Shown: piece by piece, positions 27,398 through 36,274 of the stretch
How the letters are laid out: every line of letters begins with the position of its first letter
How positions within the stretch are numbered: the stretch's first letter is position 1
NCBI GenBank assembly: GCA_019056435.1
Contig: CP077641.1
Coordinates: 3,534,001 to 3,598,000 of the forward strand
Origin: Stutzerimonas stutzeri
GTDB lineage: Bacteria > Pseudomonadota > Gammaproteobacteria > Pseudomonadales > Pseudomonadaceae
DNA: 64,000 nucleotides
Reading direction: 5' to 3'
Notes under the pieces: model-generated
What the model was told of the DNA's origin: nothing
Database searches by the model: none
The model's input: the letters and a program-made list of their open reading frames with translations, nothing else
Program-made: the position numbers and the translations under genes

Positions 27398-28922
27398 TCT
27401 AGGACGCAGCTTTCTCGCCGCAGTCGAGCGCCGCCCAGGGGCTGTAGCGATCAGCGACGGTGCGCTGAAGAAAACCTATGAGCAGTGGTTCGCCGACATC
27501 CAGCGTGCCGCCCATGGGCTGGAGCGCCTTGGGCTCGGCAAGGGCGACCACCTGGTGGCGGTGATGCAGAACCGCTGGGAAATGGCGACGCTGCACTGGG
27601 CCTGCCAGTTCAGCGGCATTGTCATGACCCCGCTGAACTGGCGCTGCACCGCGGACGATCTGGCGTGGTGCTTGGCCGATGCCGACGCTCGCGCGCTGGT
27701 TCATGACGACTCATCGGCTGAAGCGGTGCTGGCCTGCGGGCGCCTGCAGGTGCCCTGCGTCAGCGTCGGCGATGCCGTGGCCGAAGGCGCCCTGAGCTTC
27801 GAGCAACTGTGTGCCGAGGCGCCGGGCGAGAGCATCCTGCGCGCCGGCCCCGAAGACTGGTCGCTGATGCTTTACACCTCCGGGACCACCAGTCGGCCCA
27901 AGGGCGTGCCGCGCCGGCACCGTGCCGAGCGCGCGGCGGCGGTGGCGCACGTGGCGCAGAACCTATACGGCCACGAGGAATGCACCTTGGGCGTGATGCC
28001 CCTGTATCACACCATGGGCGTGCGCTCGCTGCTGTCGATGACCCTGATCGATGGACACTTCGTATGCGTGCCGAAGTTCGACGTCGAGACCACGCTGGAC
28101 GCCATCGAGCGCGAGAAGATCAGCAACCTCTACCTGGTCCCGACGCTTTACCACATGCTAATCGAGCATCCGGCATTCAGCCCCGAGCGGGTCGCTAGCG
28201 TGCGCAAGATCGGCTTCGCCGGTGCACCCATGAGCGATGGCCTGATGCGCCGGGTGCAATCGGCCTTCAGTCCCGAGCTGTTCGTCAACCACTATGGCAG
28301 CTCGGAAATCTATACCTTCACCATCGACCAGCATGCCGCGCGCAAGCCTGGTTCCTCAGGCCGCTGCGCGCTGAATCAGCGCATTCGTGTAGTCGGGCTC
28401 GACGCCCAGTCGCCCGTGCAACTGGCTGAGCCTAACGAGGAAGGCCAGATCATCGCCGACCTGGCCAGCGACGAGGCCTTCGAGGGCTACTGGAAGCGCC
28501 CCGACGCGGATGCAAAATCGTTACACGACGGCTGGTATTTCACTGGTGACACAGGTTATTTCGATGAAGAAGGCGACCTTTTCGTTACGGGTCGCGTTGA
28601 CGACCTGATCATCACCGGCGGCGAGAACGTCAGCCCGGCGGAGATTGAAAACACCCTCTCCTTGCATCCTGCGGTAGAGGAAGTCGCGGTGGTCGGTCTG
28701 CCAGACGAGCAATGGGGCAAGCTGATCGCCGCCTTCATCAAACTGCGCTACGTGGTAAGCGAAGAAGAACTCGACGCGCATTGCGTGAGTTCCGGCCTAG
28801 CCCGTTTCAAGCGCCCTCGCCGCTACGAATTCATCGAGCAGATTCCCAAATCCCCCGTCGGCAAGATCCTGCGCCGCGTGCTGGTGGCCCAGTACGGCGT
28901 TGAGGTCAAGGCCGCCAGCTAA
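27390..28922 (+). CDS. hmfD: Acyl-CoA synthetase, probable 2-furoate-CoA ligase
   Basis: 510 residues, overlapping hmfC by 8 bases. AMP-binding signature LMLYTSGTTSRPKGVP at about 155-170, adenylation motif NHYGSSEIYTF, FEGYWKRPDADAK, the hinge GRVDDLIITGGENVSPAEIE and the terminal catalytic Lys in IPKSPVGKILRR. In the Hmf pathway this enzyme activates 2-furoate to 2-furoyl-CoA before hydroxylation. Substrate is inferred from operon context. Confidence 0.82.
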   Translation: MFDLGRSFLAAVERRPGAVAISDGALKKTYEQWFADIQRAAHGLERLGLGKGDHLVAVMQNRWEMATLHWACQFSGIVMTPLNWRCTADDLAWCLADADARALVHDDSSAEAVLACGRLQVPCVSVGDAVAEGALSFEQLCAEAPGESILRAGPEDWSLMLYTSGTTSRPKGVPRRHRAERAAAVAHVAQNLYGHEECTLGVMPLYHTMGVRSLLSMTLIDGHFVCVPKFDVETTLDAIEREKISNLYLVPTLYHMLIEHPAFSPERVASVRKIGFAGAPMSDGLMRRVQSAFSPELFVNHYGSSEIYTFTIDQHAARKPGSSGRCALNQRIRVVGLDAQSPVQLAEPNEEGQIIADLASDEAFEGYWKRPDADAKSLHDGWYFTGDTGYFDEEGDLFVTGRVDDLIITGGENVSPAEIENTLSLHPAVEEVAVVGLPDEQWGKLIAAFIKLRYVVSEEELDAHCVSSGLARFKRPRRYEFIEQIPKSPVGKILRRVLVAQYGVEVKAAS

Positions 28923-28947
28923 CCCCGATTCGACAAGAGGAACGACC

Positions 28948-29751
28948 ATGAACACTTCCACCTCCGAGCAGTTTCTGAACGACGAGTTCGATGGCTTCAC
29001 CGTCGAGGTCGACACCGCCCGCGAGCGCGCCGACATTATCCTTGGCCGTCCGCCGTACAACATTATAGCCATGAGCCAGCGCGAGACACTTCGCCAGGTA
29101 TTCGAGGCGCTGGACGCCCACCCCGGCGTGCGCGTTATCGTGCTGCGCGCCCAGGGCGAGCACTTCTCTAGCGGCGGCGACATCAGAGGCTTTCTCGAGG
29201 CCTCGCCGGAACACGTCTCCAAGCTGGCCTGGAACGTGGCCGCGCCCGAGCGCTGCAGCAAGCCCGTGATCGCCGCCAACCGTGGCTACACCTTCGGCGT
29301 CGGCTTCGAACTTTCGCTGGCGTGTGACTTCCGCATCGCCTCGGAGACGGCCCGTTATGCCCTGCCGGAGCAAAACCTCGGGCAAATACCGGGATCGGGC
29401 GGTTCGGCGCGCCTGCAGAAGATGATCGGCATCGCCCGCACCAAGCACATGGTCATGCGTGCCAAGCGAGTCTCCGGCCAGCAGGCCTACGATTGGGGCT
29501 TCATCACCGAATGCGTGCCGGATGCCGAACTGGAAAGCACCGTCGATGCGCTGGTTGACGAACTGCGCCGCTTCTCGCCGCTGGCCCAGCGCACGGCGAA
29601 GAAGCTGATCAACGACAACGAAGACGCGCCGCTGAAAGTTGCCATCGAAATGGAAGGCCACTGCTACAGCCGCCTGCGCAGCTCGGCTGATTTCAAGGAA
29701 GGCGTCGAAGCGTTCCACGGCAAGCGCCCCGCCGTGTTCCGCGGCGAGTGA
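28948..29751 (+). CDS. hmfE: Enoyl-CoA hydratase family protein, probable 2-oxoglutaroyl-CoA hydrolase
   Basis: 267 residues from the ATG at 28948 with AAGAGG seven bases upstream. It has the crotonase fold: the oxyanion-hole segments RPPYNIIAMSQRE and HFSSGGDIRGFLE, and NRGYTFGVGFELSLACDFRIA. The active-site region reads LPEQNLGQIPGSGGSARL. In the furoate pathway the analogous HmfE acts on the ring-opened CoA ester to release 2-oxoglutarate; this assignment is from synteny. Confidence 0.78.
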   Translation: MNTSTSEQFLNDEFDGFTVEVDTARERADIILGRPPYNIIAMSQRETLRQVFEALDAHPGVRVIVLRAQGEHFSSGGDIRGFLEASPEHVSKLAWNVAAPERCSKPVIAANRGYTFGVGFELSLACDFRIASETARYALPEQNLGQIPGSGGSARLQKMIGIARTKHMVMRAKRVSGQQAYDWGFITECVPDAELESTVDALVDELRRFSPLAQRTAKKLINDNEDAPLKVAIEMEGHCYSRLRSSADFKEGVEAFHGKRPAVFRGE

Positions 29752-29850
29752 TTTGCGCGGCACCTGAGCCGCTACTTGCACGCGTGCCGCCCGCTTGGGC
29801 GGCACTCGGCGAACGACCGAACGCAAACAACAACAAGCGAAGGCGTTGCC

Positions 29851-31092
29851 ATGACCCAGAACCTGTCCCACCAAGCAGTCGATATTCCGCCTGCCGCCGA
29901 TAAGCCCTCGCTGCGCCGGGCGCTCAACTCCAAGTCCATCAGCGCCGGGGTGGTCGCCGCCCTCTTCGGCTGCACCGGCCCGGCATTGGTGGTGATCAAT
30001 GCCGCCGAAGCGGGCCGTCTAAGCAACGCCCAGACGGTCGCCTGGCTGTTCGCGGTTTACGTGCTCGGCGGTCTGATCAGTCTGTTTCTGGCGCTACGCT
30101 ACCGACAACCGATTTGCGGCGCCTACACGATTCCCGGCGCGGCCATCCTCGCGGCGTCGCTCACGGTCATCCCCTTCAGCGACGCTGTGGGCGCATTCAT
30201 CCTGAGCGGCGTGCTGGTGTTCCTACTCGGCATCACCGGACTGATCGGCCGGCTGATGCGCTGGCTGCCCATGCCGATCGTGATGGCGATGATCGCTGGT
30301 GCGCTGATTCGCTTCGCCACGGGAGCCATCGATGCCATCGTCAGCGCGCCGCTGATCGCCGGTGTCGCTGCCCTGAGCTTCTTTCTGGTCACCCGCTTCA
30401 CCCGTGCGGTGCCGCCGGTCTTGGTCGCCGGGGTGGTCGGGCTGGTACTTGCCTTTGCGCTCGGCCAGTTGCAGCCCGCGGACGTGAACATCGCCTGGGT
30501 GATGCCGTCGCTCACCGCACCGACCTTCTCGCTCGACGCCGTTCTCGCCATCACCATTCCACTTACCGCGCTGGTGATCGGTGCCGAGAACGCGCAGGCC
30601 ACCGGCGTACTGCTGACCGAGGGCTACCACCCGCCGGTCAATGCGATGACCGTGATCAGCGGCGTCGGCGGTATGCTGGCCGGCATGCTCGGCGGGCACA
30701 ATGCCAATATCGCCGGGCCCATGACCGCCATCTGCTCCTCCGAGCAGGCTGGCGATGACCCGCGCCTGCGCTATGGAGCCGCCTTGGTCAACGGCGCGCT
30801 GTTCGCGCTGTTCGGATTGTTCGCTGGGCTTGCGGTGCCCTTCATCCTCGCTTTTCCCAAAGCGCTGATCGTTGTAGTGGCCGGCTTGGCGATGATCGGC
30901 GTGCTGCTCGGTGCGTTGCAACAGGCTTTCCAGAAAGGCGGTGCGTGCCAGATCGGCGCCTTCGTGGCATTGGCCGTGGCGATGAGTCAGTTCTCGCTGT
31001 TGGGCATCAGTTCGCCGTTCTGGGCATTGCTGTTCGGCGTCGCGGTGTCCTGGTTGCTCGGGGAGGTTCGTCACACCCCGAACGCAAGCTAG
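29851..31092 (+). CDS. BenE family aromatic-acid/H+ symporter, probable furoate importer
   Basis: About 413 residues from the ATG at 29851; an upstream frame extension has no support. It has about twelve hydrophobic helices, with the BenE-type segments ALFGCTGPALVVINAAEAG, YRQPICGAYTIPGAAI, TIPLTALVIGAENAQATGVL and GGHNANIAGPMTAICSSEQAG. The best-known member imports benzoate with protons. Placed directly after hmfE, it probably imports furoate or a related acid. It closes the first transcription unit. Confidence 0.82.
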   Translation: MTQNLSHQAVDIPPAADKPSLRRALNSKSISAGVVAALFGCTGPALVVINAAEAGRLSNAQTVAWLFAVYVLGGLISLFLALRYRQPICGAYTIPGAAILAASLTVIPFSDAVGAFILSGVLVFLLGITGLIGRLMRWLPMPIVMAMIAGALIRFATGAIDAIVSAPLIAGVAALSFFLVTRFTRAVPPVLVAGVVGLVLAFALGQLQPADVNIAWVMPSLTAPTFSLDAVLAITIPLTALVIGAENAQATGVLLTEGYHPPVNAMTVISGVGGMLAGMLGGHNANIAGPMTAICSSEQAGDDPRLRYGAALVNGALFALFGLFAGLAVPFILAFPKALIVVVAGLAMIGVLLGALQQAFQKGGACQIGAFVALAVAMSQFSLLGISSPFWALLFGVAVSWLLGEVRHTPNAS

Positions 31093-31424
31093 AGCGCTGC
31101 CTGATGGCCTGCATCAAAAATCGTTAATGGCCATGCCACCCCGCAATCGACAAGATAAAGCGGCCTTCCGTACCCCTTGGCGGACGGCAGTCAACCGATA
31201 AGAACAAAAACGGTGAATCGAATGATCTTCTGTCCATCCCAGGGTTTGCAGGCCCGTCACGCCCTCCTCGCTTCACTGCCGAAAACCGGACCTGCTCGTT
31301 CGCAGTCCGTAGCGGCCGCCGCTCCGACCTACTCAAGGCTGATGTTTGTCGGCGCAGACGCCTGGCGGGCGTCTGTCGCCTTGTTGCCTAGGCTGCCGGT
31401 CGTCATTTCCCAGAGGCAGATCCC
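31093..31424. other. Intergenic region holding the operator and promoter of the TRAP unit
   Basis: 332 bases without a convincing gene. The TGATG-N5-CATCA palindrome lies at 31102-31116, near its left end. The rest carries no ORF with a domain. Confidence 0.45.
31102..31116. promoter_or_regulatory. TGATG-N5-CATCA palindrome, site 1
   Basis: TGATGGCCTGCATCA is a perfect 5-bp dyad about a 5-base centre, followed by AAAAATCGTTAAT. The same element is at 36187-36201 upstream of the UbiD gene, with matching flank (AAAA...TTAAT). It lies 308 bases before the TRAP permease start. Confidence 0.6.
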
Positions 31425-33383
31425 ATGAAGAACCTACTCAATCCTGCCTCGTTCGTTGCACTGTGCTGGGCGGCGTTCCAGATCTATATGGTCTACGGCA
31501 CCCCGCTGGACCTGATCGTCGCGGTGCCGATTCACATCATGTTCGGCGTCGTGCTGACCTTCATCACTCATCCGCTGCGCAAAGACGATGCCGGTCGCTT
31601 CACCGTGACGCGCCTTTCGGACTACCTGCTCGCCGCCGTGGCCGTAGCCATCGCCCTGCACTACCTGCGCAGCGGCGAAATGTTGAACATGCGCATCGCC
31701 ATGGTCGATCCGCTGTCTACCCTGGACATGGTCGTGGGCATTACCACCGTCGTGCTGGTGATCGAGGCCGTACGCCGTGCGTTGGGCATGGGTTTGACGG
31801 CCGTGATCCTGGTGTTCCTGGTCTATCAGTTCATTGGCCCGCAACTGCGCGATGTCCCGATGCTCAGCCTGATCGGCCACGACGGCGAGCCGAGCCGGTT
31901 GTTCTTCGAGACCTTCCTCGACATGCAGACGATGCAGAACGAAGGCGTCTTCGGTATTCCCAGCATCGTGTCCTACAACCAGGTCTTCTACTTTCTGCTG
32001 TTTGGTGCCTTTCTCCAGCTGTTCGGCGGTGGACAGCTGTTCATGGACCTGTCGGTGCTGCTGGTGGGGCGCTTCCGCGGTGGGATGGCCAAGGTTTCGA
32101 TCGTCTCATCCACCTTGTTTGGGTCGGTGAGTGGCAGCGCCACGGCAAACGCTGCGGTAATGGGCATGTTCACCATTCCGGCGATGAAGAAGTCCGGAAT
32201 GAGTGCCGAGGAAGCGGCGGCGGTGGAGGCCACCTCCTCCACCGGTGGCCAGATCATGCCGCCGGTGATGGGCGCCGCAGCCTTCCTGATCGCCCAGTTC
32301 ATGGGCATCCCCTATGCCGAGGTGGCGGTTGCCGCTCTGATCCCGGCGCTGCTGTTCTACGTCGCGCTGTATTTCGTGGTTGATCTGCTGGCGCGCCGCC
32401 GCGGCCTGGCCGGCCTGAGCCGCGACGAACTGAACACCAACTGGGCGAGCGTGCTCAAGCGTCTGTACCTGCTGATCCCGGTGTTCGTGCTGGTCTACCA
32501 GATCATGGCGGGCCGCGCGCTGAGCTCGGCGACGCTTCAGGCGATCTGGATCACCGTGGTGTTCGGTCTCTGCACCCGTGCCTGGGAGGGCTTCCGTACT
32601 CAGGGCGGCAACGGTGTGCTGAAAGCTGCTGGCTCAGTGGCAAGCGACTCACTAAAGGCGCTGGATTCCGGGGCGCGCGGCGCTATCGCGGTGGCCATTC
32701 CCTGCGCCGGGGCTGGCATCGTGGTCGGCATCGCCTCGATCACCAATCTGGGCCTGACCTTCGGCAGCTTCGTCACTGCGTTGTCCGGTGGCATGCTGAT
32801 CCCGGCGCTGCTGCTGGTGATGTTCATGGTCATTGTGATGGGCATGGGCATGCCGACCACAGCGGCCTACATCATGGGCGCCATTCTCGCCATTCCGGCG
32901 CTCGACAAGCTGGGCGTGCCGGCCCTCTCGGCTCACTTCTTCGTGCTCTATTTCGCCGCCTTGTCGATGGTCACGCCACCAGTGGCGTTGGCCGCCTTCG
33001 TCGCGGGTGGCATCGCCAAGGCCAACGTGTGGAAGACCGGTTGGGTAGCGTTCCGCTACAGCCTGGCCGGATTTCTCGTCGCCTTCGCCTTCGTCTTCAG
33101 CCCGGCGCTGCTGCTACAGGGTGACTGGCAGGCCATCGTTCCGGCGGTGATCACCGCGGTGATCGGTTGTTATGCGCTGGCCGGTTGCGTGGTGGGCTAC
33201 CTGCGCGCCCGTAGCTCGCTGTTCGAAACAGTGCTGCTCTTCGTGGCCGCAGCGCTGCTGATCGCGCCGGTGCTCAAGGCCTCGCTGGGTGGGCTCGTCC
33301 TGCTCTGTGCGGTCTGGGCCTGGCAGAGCCGCAAGCGCAGGACCATGCAGGCCGACTGCGTGCTGGGGAGATCCGGGGCCTAG
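31425..33383 (+). CDS. TRAP transporter fused permease (small plus large subunit)
   Basis: 652 residues. It joins the 4-helix DctQ-type and 12-helix DctM-type parts in one chain, with conserved segments GSVSGSATANAAVMGMFTIPAM and EEAAAVEATSSTGGQIMPPVMGAAAF characteristic of TAXI-type fused permeases. With the TAXI receptor gene 40 bases downstream it forms a Na+-driven importer for an organic acid. The cluster suggests a dicarboxylic or aromatic acid such as 2,5-furandicarboxylate; this is inference. Confidence 0.88.
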   Translation: MKNLLNPASFVALCWAAFQIYMVYGTPLDLIVAVPIHIMFGVVLTFITHPLRKDDAGRFTVTRLSDYLLAAVAVAIALHYLRSGEMLNMRIAMVDPLSTLDMVVGITTVVLVIEAVRRALGMGLTAVILVFLVYQFIGPQLRDVPMLSLIGHDGEPSRLFFETFLDMQTMQNEGVFGIPSIVSYNQVFYFLLFGAFLQLFGGGQLFMDLSVLLVGRFRGGMAKVSIVSSTLFGSVSGSATANAAVMGMFTIPAMKKSGMSAEEAAAVEATSSTGGQIMPPVMGAAAFLIAQFMGIPYAEVAVAALIPALLFYVALYFVVDLLARRRGLAGLSRDELNTNWASVLKRLYLLIPVFVLVYQIMAGRALSSATLQAIWITVVFGLCTRAWEGFRTQGGNGVLKAAGSVASDSLKALDSGARGAIAVAIPCAGAGIVVGIASITNLGLTFGSFVTALSGGMLIPALLLVMFMVIVMGMGMPTTAAYIMGAILAIPALDKLGVPALSAHFFVLYFAALSMVTPPVALAAFVAGGIAKANVWKTGWVAFRYSLAGFLVAFAFVFSPALLLQGDWQAIVPAVITAVIGCYALAGCVVGYLRARSSLFETVLLFVAAALLIAPVLKASLGGLVLLCAVWAWQSRKRRTMQADCVLGRSGA

Positions 33384-33423
33384 CGCCGCGACTCTTCCAA
33401 ATTCAATTGAGGAGAACAACAAA

Positions 33424-34416
33424 ATGATCAAGACACTCAAGAAGCATATTGCTGTTGCCCTGCTAGGAAGCGTCGGGTTGTGCGGTAGCGCAATGGCCGC
33501 CGAACCGGTGAATGTGAAGTTCGCCGCCGGACCGACCGGTACCACCTGGTACGCCTATGCCGGCGCGCTGCGCGGCGAAATGCTCCAGCGCCTGCCAGAA
33601 GGCTCGACCGTCGACATTCAGGGTACGCCCATGGCAATCGCCAATACCAAGTTGCTGGCTGCCCGCCGCGCCGATATCGGCTTGATCTTCCCGCCGGTCG
33701 CCGCCTGGGCCCAGCAACCGTTCGGCCCGTTCAAGAGCAAGATCGAAAACATTCGCGGTCTGGTAGGCGGGCTCGACCAGTACTACCAGCGCATCACCGT
33801 GCAGAACGACAGTTCCATCCAGTCGATAGCCGAGATCAAGGAGAAGAAGCTCGCCGTGCGTATCGGCACCGGTCCGCAAGGCAGCCTCAACGAGTACATT
33901 GCCAAACTGATCCTGGAGGCCAATGGCCTGACCTACGAGGATATCGAGTCTTACGGCGGCAGCATCAGCAAGTCGAGCCTGAGCATCCTGCAGGACCAGT
34001 TCGGCGACAGCCAGCTGGATATGATCATCGGCATCACCACCGCAGGCCATCCGAACACCGCACAGCTGTCAATCACCCCCGGCCAACGCTTCCTCGACCT
34101 GAGCGATGACGCCGTCAGCCACCTGGAAAAATTCGGTTTCGTCCGCGCCACCATGCCGGCCGGCATGTTCGAGAAGCAGGACCAGCCGGTCAAGGGCGTC
34201 GGCTTCAGCACCTCGCTGTATGCCAACCAGACGCTTTCCGATGCCGATGCCTACGCCATCACCAAGGCGGTGATGGACGGCCGCGAGGCGCTGCAGCGCT
34301 CGTTCGGTTCGATGAAAGGCTGGACAGCCGAAGGCTCTCTCGCCCCGGCTAACCTGGCCGCCCCGTTGCATCCGGGCGCGCAGAAGTATTACCGCGAAGC
34401 CGGCCTGCTCAAGTAA
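33424..34416 (+). CDS. TAXI family TRAP solute-binding protein
   Basis: 330 residues from the ATG at 33424 with GAGGAG upstream. A signal peptide (about 1-24, cleavage after SAMA) exports it to the periplasm. The TAXI receptor fold shows in VKFAAGPTGTTWYAYAGALRGEM and in VRIGTGPQGSLNEYIAKLILEANGL. It delivers the substrate to the fused permease encoded upstream. Confidence 0.88.
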   Translation: MIKTLKKHIAVALLGSVGLCGSAMAAEPVNVKFAAGPTGTTWYAYAGALRGEMLQRLPEGSTVDIQGTPMAIANTKLLAARRADIGLIFPPVAAWAQQPFGPFKSKIENIRGLVGGLDQYYQRITVQNDSSIQSIAEIKEKKLAVRIGTGPQGSLNEYIAKLILEANGLTYEDIESYGGSISKSSLSILQDQFGDSQLDMIIGITTAGHPNTAQLSITPGQRFLDLSDDAVSHLEKFGFVRATMPAGMFEKQDQPVKGVGFSTSLYANQTLSDADAYAITKAVMDGREALQRSFGSMKGWTAEGSLAPANLAAPLHPGAQKYYREAGLLK

Positions 34417-34423
34417 CCCTATT

Positions 34424-34452
34424 CCGCGCGGCCCTGGTCGCGCGGCCTATTT
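34424..34452 (+). terminator. Terminator-like hairpin after the TAXI gene
   Basis: CCGCGCG (34424-34430) and CGCGCGG (34439-34445) form a 7-bp GC-rich stem with an 8-base loop, followed by CCTATTTTG. It lies 8 bases after the TAXI stop and 25 before the next start. It may attenuate rather than stop transcription into the thiamine enzyme gene. Confidence 0.5.
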
Positions 34453-34476
34453 TGTGCCGATCTCAGCGAGGACCAG

Positions 34477-36110
34477 ATGACAGCCGAATATCAGCCCAAC
34501 GGCGGACAGGCCATCGTCGAACTGCTCAGGCGCAACGGTGTGGACCGGGTGTTCACCGTACCGGGCGAGAGCTTCTTGCCAGTGCTCGACGCGCTACATG
34601 ATGCGCCCGACATCGCCCTCGTGGTTTGCCGCCAGGAAGGCGGTGCCTCGATGATGGCCGAAGCCTATGCCAAGACTACCGGGCGCCCGGGTGTCTGCTT
34701 CGTCACCCGCGGCCCGGGTAGCGCCAACGCGTTGGCCGGGGTGCATGTCGCCGCGCAGGATTCCACCCCCTACTGGTTTTCGTCGGCCAGGTGCCGCGTG
34801 GCTTGCAGCAGCGCGAGGCCTGGCAGGAGGTCGATGTTTCCGCGCTGTTCGGTTCGGTCGTCAAATGGGCCGCCGACCTCCAGGACGTCGCTCGCCTGCC
34901 CGAATATCTGTCTCGCGCCTTCGCCACCGCCCGCTCCGGCCGCCAGGGACCGGTGGTGCTCGGCCTGCCCGAAGACCTGCTTTTCGAGCGCACCACGCCG
35001 ATTGATGTCGGCCCGGCGCCGGTCAACCAGGGCTATCCATCACCACAGGCCATGGCTCAGCTGCGCGAGCTGTTGTGCGAGGCGCAACGGCCGCTGGCAA
35101 TCGTCGGCGGCTCCGGCTGGAACGCCGACTGTCGCGCACAGCTGCAGGCCTTTGCCGAAGCCCATGCGCTGCCAGTGGCCACGGCCTTTCGCCGACAGGA
35201 CCGATTCGACAACCAGCACCCCCTCTATGCCGGCGATGCAGGCCTGGGCATGAACCCCGAACTGGCCAAACTGATAAGCGAGGCCGACCTGCTGATTGCA
35301 ATTGGTACGCGCCTGGGCGACATCACCACACGCCATTACGAACTGGTCGACGTGCCGAAGCCGCGCCAGCGGCTGGTCCACATCCACCCCGACCCGCAGG
35401 AGCCCGGCCGCGTGCGCGTCCCCACGCTGGCCATTTGCGCCTCGGTGGATGGCTTCGTCGACGCAGCCGCCGGCCTGCAGTCCGGGCCACTTCCGAGCGA
35501 GCGCGAGGCCTGGGTGAGCCGCGCACGTAGCAAGCGCGAGGCCTGGCAAAGGCCGACCGAGCTGCCCGGTCAGCTGCAACTGGGCGAAATCGTCGCCTGG
35601 CTCGGCGAGCGCCTGCCGGCGGACGCGGTGATCAGCAACGGCGCGGGCAACTACACGCTCTGGGTGCACCGCTTTTATCCCTTCCGCGCGTTCGGCAGCC
35701 AGTTGGCACCGACATCTGGCTCGATGGGGTATGGGCTGCCCGCGGCAATTGCCGCCAAGCTTGCCCGACCCGAACGACCGGCCGTGTGCTTCGCCGGCGA
35801 TGGCTGCTTCCAGATGACCTGCCAGGAACTGGCGACCGCAGTCCAGTATGGTGCCAATGTCATCGTCATCGTGGTCAACAACGGCTCCTATGGCTCGATC
35901 CGCATGCATCAGGACAAGCACTACCCTGGGCGCCGCTACGGCACGGACCTGGTCAACCCGGACATGCTCGCCCTCGCCCACGCATACGGGGCCGGTGCGG
36001 CGCGGGTGGAACGCACCACGCAGTTCGCCCAGGCCTTCGAGCAGGCTTTGGCTGCCGATCGGCCGTACCTGATCGAGCTGGTACTCGACCCGGCGATCTT
36101 GCGGCCCTAA
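34477..36110 (+). CDS. Thiamine-diphosphate-dependent enzyme (acetolactate synthase/benzoylformate decarboxylase family), frameshifted as read
   Basis: 544 residues when joined. N-terminal PYR domain with catalytic Glu54 in CRQEGGASMMAEAYA, central domain (PLAIVGGSGWNADCR), and PP domain with the GDG-NN cofactor motif GDGCFQMTCQELATA...VNNGSYGSI. The break is in a five-C run near 34770; a sixth C restores DSTPLLVFVGQVPRG. It is not obviously IlvB; the family decarboxylates 2-oxo acids or makes and breaks acyloins. Its role in a furan pathway is unexplained: it may produce an aldehyde for the aldehyde dehydrogenase at 37911. Confidence 0.8.
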
Positions 36111-36186
36111 ACCCCGATCCGCAGGGCTTCGCCTGTACGCCTGCAGGAGGGGGCGCGGCATATCCCTGACAAGACATCGCCTGCCC

Positions 36187-36201
36187 TGATGGCGTGCATC
36201 A
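36187..36201. promoter_or_regulatory. TGATG-N5-CATCA palindrome, site 2
   Basis: TGATGGCGTGCATCA, differing from site 1 (31102-31116) only in the central base, followed by GAAAAGCTTAAT. It lies 73 bases upstream of the UbiD start, a normal activator position for LysR proteins. Confidence 0.6.
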
Positions 36202-36274
36202 GAAAAGCTTAATAGGCAGACCTGCACCGCACTCCTAGCATGGCCAAAACAATAAACCACGAGAGAAGTCGCCA

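Noticed and set aside
23093..29751. 4-hydroxybenzoyl-CoA reductase or CO dehydrogenase operon
   Set aside because: The FAD subunit lacks the extra iron-sulfur insertion of the former, and a CoA ligase plus crotonase-fold gene with no coxDEF does not fit the latter.
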